Positions 11,949 to 22,491 of a DNA stretch of 64,000 bases are shown here, one piece after another. Below the pieces are notes generated by a model that saw only the letters and a program-made list of their open reading frames with translations, did no database searches and was not told the origin of the DNA. The stretch is taken from positions 128,209-192,208 of the forward strand of contig QLIY01000216.1 of NCBI GenBank assembly GCA_003260075.1, written 5' to 3'. The stretch comes from Phallusia mammillata. Its lineage: Eukaryota > Chordata > Ascidiacea > Phlebobranchia > Ascidiidae. Position 1 is the first letter of the stretch. Each line of letters begins with the position of its first letter. The translations under genes were made by a program, and so were the position numbers.

Positions 11949-12874
11949 GATTTCAACACAATCTCTCATAGTAGATCTTATTTCTTCCGTGTCGATCACG
12001 TATCTAGCCCAATCTTTCCTTTTAGCCACAACGCACTCGACTCCCGCCGGCGGATTGCTTAAAATAGGCTTTGACGATATGCAGGTTTCAGACGTAAAGT
12101 ACTGCAAGAAAAAGGCCGTTTTGGGATGATTTGCTGTAAAAATATAGAAGTTTTTTGCAAAAATGGGTGATTTTTGGGTAATTAACAAAGCAGCCAAAGT
12201 TAATTTACGTTTTGTGTTCCGTTCAGGTGGCGAAACCAAACTTGTCGTTATTTCTCCTTTTGCGATTTCATTCCCTAATAAAATGACTTTCGGTTAGGTT
12301 GTTGGCATGATCCTTTGTTTGAGGGCCCCAACTTTGGGTAATTTCACAATTTTTTGCTTAACTGTTCATGTTGTTATTGTTATTGTTGTTTTTTTCCGTT
12401 GCAGCGAAAACCGGCATAGCATCAAAAAAATGGTATCTGTCTTTTCAAAATTCTAACGATAAACTTTACAACCTTTTTGGACCCCAGCGATGACTTTGGT
12501 ATGTTTTTGGCTAACCTTTAAAAATTTTCGCCAACGAAGCTATTTAATTTTGTACAGTCCACTTTAACATAAAATATTGCGGAGCTCTGAGTTACACACT
12601 CAAAAACACCTACTTGCTTGAAGTTGTCGGTTTCATACACTTTTACTTTTTTTTCCAAGTCCGCCGAATATACCATTGAGGGTTGATATACCTTTGTACA
12701 CAAAACGATTTTGGCTAAAAACACGCACACTGTATACTGTTTAAATTTTTTTTAATGTTATCTTTGTACCTTTTCTTGTCATTTACAAACTTTTAGTTCG
12801 TCTTTGGGAATCTCGCCGTTGATTTGCTCTGCAATCATCACCACTGTTACAAAAAGTAAGGTTGCACTCTTCAT
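11949..12874 (-). pseudogene. Broken SCW copy, SCW-4
   Basis: Exon 1 from 12874 encodes a signal peptide (MKSATLLFVTVVMIAEQING) and reaches LKVCK, where an in-frame TGA follows before the expected donor. Exon 2 (12691-12614) is intact, 26 codons, ending KVYETDNFKQ. Exon 3 starts at 12101 after TTCTTGCAG and shows YFTSETC, C-x15-C-x7-W and a further RDC. It then stops matching at about 11949, where repeat sequence begins, so the CW-x6-G-x-C end is lost. A stop plus a truncation argue for a pseudogene. The caveats are sequencing error at the TGA and the neighbouring assembly gap. Its promoter still matches the family. Confidence 0.75.
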
Positions 12875-13020
12875 TGTTGCTGAAATAAACAAAATAACTT
12901 TTAAACATCAAAATGCGTTAAATGAAATAATGTCCTACTGCAACACAAAAACATACCTTACAAGTTGGAATCGGTTCCCAACTGTCGTGATTGTTGTTGT
13001 GCTTCGTTCAAGACCACCCT

Positions 13021-13061
13021 TGCTTTGCTGGTCAGGTTGTCGTACACTTGTATTTAACAGC
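13021..13061 (-). promoter_or_regulatory. Shared SCW core promoter (SCW-4)
   Basis: GCTGTTAAATAC (13061-13050), 14 bp gap, CTGACCAGCAAAGCA (13035-13021). It is intact although the gene downstream is broken, so a non-coding or truncated transcript could still be made. Confidence 0.65.
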
Positions 13062-13747
13062 CTTGTGTTATTTCAATAGATTTGACTGCTAGTTGCCTAA
13101 AACGTGATTACTTACAGGAAATATCAACATTAACATGCAACGTACATAACATAATTACAATGGAAAATAGCGACAGTCGTTTGCCTTTATGAGTAGGCAA
13201 TATGTACATCTGTATTTCAAGCAATGAGTAAATCGTTCACGCGAAACGACAAGATAAAATCTCTACAAAAATTGGCGTTAAAAAAACAACAACAAAGTAA
13301 ACACTTGGAAGTAAGTCACCTTTATGAACGAGAAAAAGGATAGGAATATTTAAAAACACAAAACGCTTCGATTGGAGAGCGTATGATTGTGTTGTGATTA
13401 TATAATGAGAAGTATTAAACTTATCCGGTCCGCAGTAAAAAACGTTTGATGACCCCTGGCTTACATGGGCTGATTTATGCCAATCCAAAAAACGCACTTA
13501 AACAGATCCATTCCGTATCCGTTCAGTTTTATTTGTGGATAAGACGAGATAACGCTCGATAGCTGATTACTAGAAAATAGAGTTGCAAAAGCAAAGGTTG
13601 AAAGCCGTTGCTACGAAGCCATACGAGTTCTTTTTAGCCCATAAATACATGGCGCTATATTGCGTGTCATATCACCGTGTATCAAAAAATACGCAGGCAA
13701 CAGTAATCCTAAACTGCTTCTAACATCCTTTTTTGTACGCTTTAAAG

Positions 13748-13964
13748 CAGTGGTTCTCAAACTTTTTTATTGTCGGGGCCAAATGATATTTTTTAAGTGT
13801 GTAGGGAGCCGCAAAAAAAACGAAACCTTGAGAAAATCACTAAAGATTATTACTTTTAAAGCTAAAATAGCAATCTTTGGTGGTTTTCTGAGGTCTGGTG
13901 CGAGTCGCAAAATAAGTAGTTGGGAGCCGCATGCGGCCCCGAAAACCGAGTTTGAGAACCACTG
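13748..13964. mobile_element. hAT MITE, 217 bp
   Basis: Inverted ends CAGTGGTTCTCAAAC and GTTTGAGAACCACTG, with a perfect 8-bp target duplication CTTTAAAG at 13740-13747 and 13965-13972. No coding capacity; mobilised in trans by a hAT transposase if still active. Confidence 0.92.
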
Positions 13965-14893
13965 CTTTAAAGTTTTGTCAATTCATTTTACCATAACAGT
14001 CACCACTTTTGGATAATTGTCTATCGTTACAATAATCTGGTGACATTAAATACTGCTTAATAACAACAAAAATTACGACATAAATTACTGAATATTTGAG
14101 GCTCGTATACGTGTTTAAAAACATTATGGGTTGCATTGCAATTCAATTTGCATTCTCGAGTTAGACTTTTTTGCAATATCGAGCGTTAAGCTGTTTTCCC
14201 ATTTCCACTTCGTGTACCATGTGCTTTATGCTCTCTTCGCAGGCATTTGTGTCCGATACAAATTTATAACGCGTTTATGCCGAAAGCTCCGGTTTTCCAG
14301 CAGGGAATAAATGCCTAGGTTTGTAGGGTACCGAATAAAAGACGTTTCCATAGGTTAAACACCAACATCTTTACGTTAATTGTAGTGCTTACAAGTGTTA
14401 TTTCAGAGATGTGAGTTTAAAAACACAGTCTAAAACCTTGTGAGTATATCAGTATGTTGGCGGGCAATTTCTGCCACCAACTTGTAGGTCGGACTGGGCT
14501 TTTCGGTGGGTTGGGTGGGTTTAAATAAACCAGTTTAATTTGAGTCTGATGTCACACTTCGACTCATTTGTGTCGTCATTTTACCAATTTTCGGACCGTA
14601 TGCTTTTTAAACAAAAAGTGTTACGTTTGGATTTTTTCCCAATTTCGACCCAGCCTACAACTCTGTCCCGTCCCACAGAGTAAGTAAGGTGTACCGTACC
14701 CCCTCAGTTGGGTCGATCAGGATAAAATGTCTCTAATGGCCGTTGTTGTCCTTATACGTAGCATAATTTTTAAGCACATACTCATCAAGCGCGATAAAAG
14801 TGATAAAAGCTTGACGAAAAGTTTGTGATAAAAGCTTGACGAAAGCGATACAAACCTGACGAGTTTATACTACAATACAATCGAATAAAATCG

Positions 14894-15562
14894 TCAAACA
14901 GCAGAATACTTAAGAACACACGCTCCGTCAATTCGTATCCAAGCCCAGCATATGGCAGAATCTGGGGAATAGAGTTGGCACCATTTCATTTCTTCTTTCC
15001 ATTCGGTTATTTTGATAACGATTTGAGCCCACTCGTGTTTTTGACTCACTTCACACTTGACGTTGTTCGGGTAACCGTTTCCCCCAGGCCAGGGAAACAG
15101 GCATTCTTCAGTGTAAAACCTCTGTAAATTAGGGTTGCTTGACGTTGAATGTTAATTAAAGGAAAGGTTTTAACATTGTATGCTAAACTCTGTATTACAA
15201 TTACAAGTTAAATAAAAACAAATGCTCACACCTTATTAAGGAAAAAGGAAAAAGTCATACCCGTTCGAAGCGACTCGACCTGCTGAATATTTCTACCTCT
15301 TTTTGCAAGTCCACAGAAAATGCCGTTTTGTAGTCTGTTATCTGTGCACAAAAGAATTTTGCATGTTGCAAGACCCTGTAACATGACTATATTGGCTGGT
15401 TTTAACCAACAGCGTTTTTACTTTTGATTAATGTATTTATACCTTTTGTCTGGATCTACAAACTTTTTCCCTGCCAGGATAAGGATAACGCAGGCCATTG
15501 ATTTCGGTTGGAAATATCGCTATAACACACACAGAAGCGAAAACGAAGGTGATTGCGAACAT
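14894..15562 (-). CDS. Small secreted cysteine-rich protein, SCW-5
   Basis: Exons 15562-15443, 15341-15261 and 15121-14894 give 142 aa; all coding introns are phase 0 and GT/AG. Signal peptide MFAITFVFASVCVIAIFP, then GREKVC. Exon 2 is one codon longer than in the other copies (27) and has TAFSVDLQKEV. Exon 3 has C-x15-C-x7-W (EC...KCEVSQKHEW) and ends ICWAWIRIDGACVL. Six mature cysteines plus one in the signal peptide. The reading frame is clean and the promoter is conserved, so this copy looks functional. Role not recognised. Confidence 0.87.
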
Positions 15563-15700
15563 AGTAGCTGAAAAATCGTAAGCTTGATGATTAAAATATG
15601 AATATAAGTCAAGTTATATACAGTAACTTACTTAAATTACCTTCAAACTTTGAAAGAAATCCAAATGTGTAGGCTATAATTGCTACACTGCAGACTATCC

Positions 15701-15744
15701 TTGTTGTGTTGGCCAGGATATTATATACGCTCGAATTTAACAGC
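15701..15744 (-). promoter_or_regulatory. Shared SCW core promoter (SCW-5)
   Basis: GCTGTTAAATTC (15744-15733), then an extra GTATATAAT, then CTGGCCAACACAACAA (15716-15701), 16 bp from the first box. It is slightly diverged from the other copies and is the only one with a second TATA-like word. Confidence 0.6.
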
Positions 15745-17519
15745 GTTGCAATTGCATTTACATATATTTGATTGCTAGTTGATTAAAAAACTTGAATAAT
15801 TATTATTGGGAAATTGACATTCACATATAATGCTTGTAATAACATTATCTCAAAGAGTCCTTTGATAGGCTGGAAATCTAGTAGGCATATATATACATAG
15901 GCGCCGAGTTTTACAAAAATGCAAGGTGGCGAACGAAAAATATGACGTCACATCAAGTGACGTCACAAATGCGTGCAGCCACAAGAGCTCAAACACTAAG
16001 CCCAACAAACTTCCAACAGAATGCAACATTCGCCAAAAGAAATGAAAAGAAATGTTCGCACTAATACTTAATTTGGAACACGTTGCTGTAACGTTTATCA
16101 TCCAAAAAATGTTTCGCCGAAGAGTTGTTGCTTTATATGACCTAAGATAACCATTTATTACAAAACATTCGCATTGTACACAATAATTACTAAACATTCA
16201 CTGGCAAACAATTGTGTGTTTGACGTCATAAAGGAGGTACTAACGAAACCAGGTTGTAGTTTTTAGGAATGATTTGTTGCTTGTTTTTAAAGCAAAATAT
16301 ACCCTGTTTTTATAGGACTTTTTCATGTTTCGTGCAAAACCGCTACAAACTAACCTAGAAACCCAAGGTGGCGGCGCCACCCCGCCACCGCCTACTCGGC
16401 GCCTATGCATATATAGCTAAACCAGACTGGGGTGCACAACCTTGACGACATGTCCTTATTTTAAGTATCCCCATGTTTTTCGTTTTTATATATATATAAT
16501 GATGTAAAGATATAGGATTTATCTTATTACATCTTATCCACTGGTGCTTTTCAGTCCAGATAGATTTTTTCTTTATTCATTGATTTAGAACTTTAGCTGA
16601 ACGATTTGGCAATTAGTCTCTGAGCCCGAACCCGGCCCGAACCAGAAAATATCAGCCCGAAGCCCGGCCCAAACCCGAAACGGTTTTGAGCAGCCCGTTT
16701 AGGCCCTAAATTGTGACTGACAGGCCTATCAAAAAAAGCCTTGCAACAAAGGATGAGAAAGAAAAATGAGAAAGACAACTTAGGTGAGTGATTTTATTTA
16801 CAAAAATGGCGGATACGGAACGTAAAGTCAGGCCCGTTTTAAGTCCGTTTTCTCACAAATATCTAAGCCCGAACCCGTCCCGAAAAGCCCGACCCGACTT
16901 GCAACTCTGGTGTAGATCACTAAAACTTGCAAAGCTACACAGCAGTGCTTTTTTGAAACGACACAAGTATTTAGCATAAAATGATTGCAATGCTGCTGCG
17001 ACAGTTTTTTTTTACAAAACCTGATTTGTTTGCATTCGGAATATGCGAACAATTAGGTTGCAGGGTTATCGAAATAGTTTGCAAACTACTTAAACGACAA
17101 CCCAACAAAATCCACCAGCGACCCACTTTTCCGTCGCGATCTAGTGTAGTGTCGAGGAGTATGAGAACTACTGCGTTGCAATCACGACTGAAACGGCATT
17201 TTTAGTAAGAATTAGATATTGATTTTTTTAAAAAGGAAAAAAAAAGAATTAGATATTGCGATGTTTTTTCTTTCTTTGATGCGTTAATGCGTGCAATTAT
17301 TTTTAAACACAGCAATAGCAAAGCGGATTTTTTTAGTTTGTTGTTTCATTCAATATTTTTTGGCACATTATTTATGTAGTAAATGACATAAATATAACAA
17401 CTGTTCTAAATTTTAATTGGGTGTTGTTTCATTGATCGCTGTAAAGAATTTTTTTAATTATGTGTCCCTCGCAGAGTTGTAAGCGGGCGCGAACTCGGCC
17501 CGAACCCGACAGTAAAGGC

Positions 17520-17575
<56 letters not shown>

Positions 17576-19104
17576 GTTTGATTGACAGGCTTATAATAAA
17601 GAAGACATGCACAATGAACGATAGTACACAATTGTGTAACAGTACACAAAGTCATGAACGACTCAAACAAGACGTGTTTGGGCTGTTTGGCATCAGGTTA
17701 CATCCAGCAACTAGCGACTTGGCTCAATCATTCACAGGAAATAAATCAAATGTTTGACAAAATAAACCTTTTTTTTAAAAAAAGTTTGATTGTAGGACAA
17801 CAGTTATATTACTTCGATAGAATATATTTGTGTTGCAATATGATTTTTCTGTTGGTTTAAAAGACACCACTGGGCTTGAACAGATTTGTAGGCATTTAAT
17901 CTTGGTTAATGCAACTGTTTGGCCTTCTGACTGTCAAGGTTGTTTTTATCTTTTTAGCTTCGTTGACATTCATTTTATTTTTGCGTGGGGGGGGGGAGGT
18001 TAATGCAACTGTTTGGCCTTCTGACTGGGCAAGGTTTTGGGCCTGTACTTCAGGACCAGGCGTTTGTTTTGCCTGCCGTTGTTTTTATCTTTTTAGCTTC
18101 GTTGACATTCATTTTATTTTTGCGTTTCAAACCATCTCAACTCTATAAAGTCTCTATCTATAGTGTATTGTTTTTTTATTGTTTTCAATTGGATTTGGTA
18201 ATTTCATATGCCAGTTACACTGTGGGTAAAATCAAATTTTGAATACTCGACAATAAGGAGCAATTCACAAAGCTATTAGTAGGGCTGTTATCAAACAAAT
18301 AATTATTTGATTATTTGAAATTTTTGGGGGGGGGGATTTACACATTTCAAATAATCAAACATTTTTTTCTTATGCAGTAAACCTTGAAATATGTGCAAAA
18401 TCAATTTACTTGAACACATTGGTGACATTTTTATGAAATTGCGGTTACACGGAAGCACTGCAACATATGTTTTCAGTTTTATATTAATGTTCATTAACGC
18501 ATTTACCCCAAAATGTTGGATTAAAAAGCATGACAATGTACTGTTTATTTCAGTATTAGTTACACCCAGGAAAAATTAAAGTTATTTAAGCAAGTGAATA
18601 AAATGTAAGTTATAGATCACAATTCAATTCAGCAAATATCAAAAAATGCTGTGAAATAAAGTGAAAAATCAAACGTGGAAAAACATACAGTTTTGCCAAA
18701 TTACGGAGTAACTGAGCATGTCTCTATCTGTACTAATTTGTTATTTTAAACAAAAAAGTAGCCTAGATTTAAAGACTAAGGCAGGAGCTTACAAAATTCG
18801 TTTAGTAATTTCAACTATCCTTATTTAATAATGGGGGGGGGGCAGGTTTTCTAAATTATTTGAATTATTTGATTGTTTGATTTGAAGGGGGAAAAATTAT
18901 TTGATTATTTGAAAAATTAAAAACCTTTATTTGATAACAGCCCTAGCTATTAGCTTTCTATAATCGCTGTTCTTTTTAGAAGGTAAACGTATCTTGAATA
19001 TATGTATTTGTTATGTGTGATTAAAGCAAAACGAAAAAACACAAGTATATCAAGTACAAGGCAATTCGCTGAATAAAATATTGAAAATTGACTGATTCAA
19101 CACG
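15745..19104. other. Intergenic, rich in repeats
   Basis: No gene recognised. Contents: a MITE with GCCCGAACCC-rich ends (about 16617-16918), another copy near 17470 interrupted by a 53-base G run (17522-17574), a duplicated block around the G run at 17990, and a hAT element (18280-18945). The open frames include a poly-proline one that only translates the G run. Confidence 0.6.
18280..18945. mobile_element. hAT-like element, AT-rich interior
   Basis: Ends TAGGGCTGTTATCAAA and TTTGATAACAGCCCTA are perfect inverted repeats. GCTATTAG is directly repeated at 18272-18279 and 18946-18953, a perfect 8-bp target duplication. The subterminal regions are rich in ATTATTTGATTATTTGAA. Two G runs (about 18325 and 18833) lie inside. 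No transposase seen. A related right end (GATAATAGCCCTAG) occurs at about 42000 in an AMP deaminase intron. Confidence 0.88.
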
Positions 19105-20355
19105 TTATTGCAATACATGTCGATTAGGAATCCATAGCACGCATGGTCCATCCATTCGTACCATAGCCCAACAAGCCCGACATCCTGGCATGTTTATATC
19201 GACGCAACCACTCATATTTGGCTTTTCTTCTTCTTTTTTAATGACGATGTTCGCCCATACCCTTTTTTGTTTCGTAACGCAAATTGAACCCGGCGGAAAA
19301 CCGTTTCCAATAGGACGAGGAAACACGCAAGTTTCATAAGTGAAGTACTGCAAAATTACATAATTGAAATTTCCATTACGATTGTTGCGATGTCACGTAG
19401 GGCAAATTGTATTTAAAAAAATAGTAATGATAATTAAAGCGATTATTGGTTTAATGGTGAAAATAACGGCCCATATAGACGTAAAAAGCGGCATGTTTTA
19501 TTTTTTCATGCTTCATGGTATGAGAATTTGCCGTAACGTTTGAAAAATAAAGCATGTCGCTTTTTACGTCTATATGGGCAGTTATTTTTACCATTAAACT
19601 TATGAAGAGATCCCTATATAGTGTTCTGATTTTTTAGTGTTCTTCAAACTTGGTTTTGTGATTTTTATATTACTGGCGTATAGAGTAAAAAAATCTCTAC
19701 AACAAGGTTACACAGTTAAATGATCACCTGCGTAAAGTTGTTGCCCTGATGTATGTTGACGGACCTTTGCAGATCGTCAGAAAATGCAGTAGTACCGCTA
19801 GTTGTCTTTTAATAAAAAAAGTCTGCTGTTAGCAAATGACCGTTTAAATAAATAAAAAACATTCATGGCGTTTTTTCTATACATGACGTTTTTGTTTATT
19901 CGATTGTAAGCCGCGGCTTAAAGTTTTTTACCTTAGAGTTTGTGCGGATTATAATTGAGAGCGGCTCACATTTTAATATCATACCGATATTACTTTTTCA
20001 CCCCTGTCTTTTGATTTTCTTTTGCATGCAGACTTTATACGTCAACATACGTTCTACTATGTGTACGGTTATTTAGGTGACAAACAAACATGGGCAAATA
20101 GTTTTACTACGTTACAACAAAACGAAGTATTATGAAACAACTGTACCTATAACATCAAAAATCGAGGGAGGCTTGTATAATTTTTAACACCCTAAACATG
20201 CGGCTTACAACCGATTAAGTACGGCAACCCTGTACCCTTGATTGGGAAGAACAAGCTCTTCGGTGTCCAGCAGGAGCCCAAAACGCACCGTTAATTTGGT
20301 CAGGAAGTATCGCCATGACACAGGCTGCAGCGAAATAGAAGTTAACACCGAACAT
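19105..20355 (-). CDS. Small secreted cysteine-rich protein, SCW-6
   Basis: Exons 20355-20236, 19805-19728 and 19347-19105, 146 aa. All coding introns are phase 0 with GT/AG ends; intron 2 is longer than in other copies because it contains a foldback element. Signal peptide MFGVNFYFAAACVMAILP, then GHRRAC. Exon 2 has TAFSDDLQRSV. Exon 3 has YFTYETC, C-x15-C-x7-W and ends ACWAMVRMDGPCVLW; an extra cysteine precedes ACW. No stop or frameshift. Conserved promoter upstream. Function not recognised; predicted to be secreted. Confidence 0.87.
19451..19597. mobile_element. Foldback MITE in SCW-6 intron
   Basis: A near-perfect hairpin: arms of about 55 bp (TTAATGGTGAAAATAAC... and its complement ending TTATTTTTACCATTAA) around a loop of about 35 bp. 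TTAA at both ends could be a target duplication of the piggyBac type, but because TTAA is itself palindromic this is ambiguous. Transcribed RNA would form a long stem. Confidence 0.75.
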
Positions 20356-20496
20356 CGTTGCTGAAAAACATGTAACATTTACGAATCGCAAAACAAATAC
20401 TTTAAGCATGATTGTGCGATACAATCAACTTACCTTAATGCTGAAATGGATCCAAGATGTTGACTATTGTTGTTGTGCTTCCTCCGAGACAATCCT

Positions 20497-20537
20497 TGCT
20501 GTGCTGGTCAGGTAGGCTTTGGCTCGTATTTAACAGT
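20497..20537 (-). promoter_or_regulatory. Shared SCW core promoter (SCW-6)
   Basis: ACTGTTAAATAC (20537-20526), 14 bp, CTGACCAGCACAGCA (20511-20497). The 5' UTR exon then ends in a GTAAGTTG donor near 20430. Confidence 0.68.
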
Positions 20538-20820
20538 GTCGTGACTAACATTTAAATAATCTGTATTTGATTTCTAGCCGGTTGAAAAAATTGAGTCATT
20601 GCCCCTCGGAAATGTCAACATTCACATGCAGTATGTTCAGTCTAATTAGAATGGAAGAATATGATACATGTTTTTAAACTATGCAAACAAGTAAATTTAA
20701 AATGACTAACAAACGTTCAAAACTTTGAAACACGGGGCATTTTTGAAAATTCAAACCATTGCGTGCATTAACCGCAAGATGACATCACTAGTCTATGTAA
20801 TCCTAATATTCCCCCCACAG

Positions 20821-20917
20821 GAACTTAGCCGAAATGTCCTGCGCTCCTAACCCATACATAGACATAAAAAAAATTATTTCGTCTCCGGGAGCGTCCTGGG
20901 TTCGAACCCCGTGAAGA
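20821..20917 (+). repeat. tRNA-derived SINE-like repeat
   Basis: Second copy of the repeat at 10735-10830: a GTCCTGCGCTCCTAAC block, a short A-rich tract, then GGGTTCGAACCCCG, a B-box. Reads as the same ancient Pol III-derived unit. Confidence 0.5.
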
Positions 20918-22247
20918 AAATTGTTAGAATTTCATGTTGTTAAAAAAAAATTAAAATACTACGTTGTAAGTATAAAGAGTTTTGTCAAACAAAGATGGCG
21001 CAAAGATATGAAACGTGTTTAATGAGACTCATTTTTTTAAATGAAGGCTAGGATAGTCTAGGATAGATATAATGTTTTTCACCAAATGCTTAGACTTTAC
21101 CCAAATAAGGATTGATATTATAGTCCAAATAAAAAATCGGTTAAGGGCATATGTGGCGTTTTTTTTTCAATAAATTTATGCTTGATCCATTATAGACACA
21201 AATTAAGTTACTCTCGACCATAAAAATTGTAAAGTTTTTGCAAGCTATTAAACAAGAAACACTTTAAACTGGGACCAAACACTGCAATAGGTGTTGTTGT
21301 TTACCTGTTAAGTAATATTTGCATTTGTTTCAGTGTTGTGACAAGCTTGCATAATATATGTGTTGTTTGGTGGATGTGCATGTTGATCGTCAACTATTTG
21401 ATAATATACACCATATGTCCGACAGTTCGGAACGAATTCACATTAGGAAGTTGTATGTTAACTTGTCAAAACAATCAAATGCAAATGTTTCCTAATAGTA
21501 ACATACCAGTTCCTGAAAAACATGTTTGCTGTTTGATAGACGCAGAGTTAGAGTTGTAAGACGGGACATGTTTTTTAGGCCCGGGTTCGCACTTGATTTA
21601 GATCTGACTTCAATTGGGCACATTCGCATTGAAATTTCACTCCGGAAAATCTGCTATATCGGCCAAATTCAGGTTTTCATTCAATCCTCAGCAATTTGGG
21701 TTTATGGTAAGAATGAGTGCTGAGTCAGCACCATAAACGCCTATGCTCTGTTGTGCCACCTACCAAACCGGGCGTCAGCTTAGTTCCAGTGTTAGTAGGT
21801 TTAGCGTGTTGGGCGAACGTAAATGTTTGTGTACATTTACGAACCGCTACGTTTGATTTTAATTAGTATTTTTTGCACAAAATGAACCGTATAACTGATT
21901 CAACGTTTCGTAACGTGTGTGTTGCTGGGAAGTAACACAGTGAATTGTTTTGATGTTTTATTAAATTCTAATAAGTCTCATGCGTTGCTCGTATATATTG
22001 GCATTTTCTAGTGATAACTATTCAAATTTTTAAGCAACTAAAAAGGATAGGGGGGGGGGAGAACCGTATAACTGATTCAACGTTTCGTAACGTGTGTGTT
22101 GTTGGAAAGTAACACAGTGAATTGTTTTGATGTTCTATTAAATTCTAATAAGTCTCATGCGTTGCTCGTATATATTGACATTTTCTAGTGATAACTATTC
22201 AAATTTTTAAGCAACTAAAAAGGATATGTATGCAAATGTGGTTAGAG

Positions 22248-22260
22248 GGCTATTAAATAC
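22248..22260 (+). promoter_or_regulatory. Putative SCW-7 core promoter box
   Basis: GGCTATTAAATAC on the plus strand, 158 bp upstream of the first exon 1 ATG, matches the GCTGTTAAATAC box of the minus-strand copies. The downstream CTGACCAGC motif is not clearly conserved here. Confidence 0.45.
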
Positions 22261-22491
22261 TGATGTGCGACGCTCTAACAAGCAGAAACAGTAATTAACA
22301 AGTCGGAACAGACTCTGCACAACTGGACCCGATTGAAACAGAAAACCGGTTGAGTTTGGTATTACAGTTAAACTAAAATTTATTTTTTACACTTACTTTT
22401 TTGTTTTGCAGGCAGCAATGTTTTGGGCATCCATACTTGTTGCGGTTGCATTGGCGATGGTTCCAACTGAGATCAAGGGGGGGGGGGAGCA

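Larger units (their letters stand above)
12875..14893. other. Intergenic: SCW-4 promoter, hAT MITE, retro-like repeat
   Basis: Holds the SCW-4 promoter, a hAT MITE (13748-13964) and a GTAGGTCGGACTGGGC-type MITE at about 14487-14663 whose ends are inverted repeats (CCCAGCCTACAACTCT). No exons recognised; the 118-aa frame at 13660-14016 runs through the MITE and is not credible. Confidence 0.6.
20356..22491. other. Divergent intergenic region between SCW-6 and SCW-7
   Basis: Holds the SCW-6 promoter, a SINE-like repeat (20821-20917), part of a GAGTTGTAAG-type MITE near 21545, and two near-identical blocks around the G run at 22049. A fragment resembling the flank upstream of SCW-1 (GTTTCAGTGTTGTGACAAG, ATGTGCATGTTGA) lies near 21330-21390. 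The first copy of SCW-7 exon 1 begins at 22418 and is cut by a G run at 22477-22487. Confidence 0.6.

Noticed and set aside
11494..11959. Four 120-130-codon open frames around 11.5-11.9 kb
   Set aside because: They run through the N gap; no stop can be read there.
13660..14016. 118-aa plus-strand frame
   Set aside because: It reads straight through the hAT MITE at 13748-13964.
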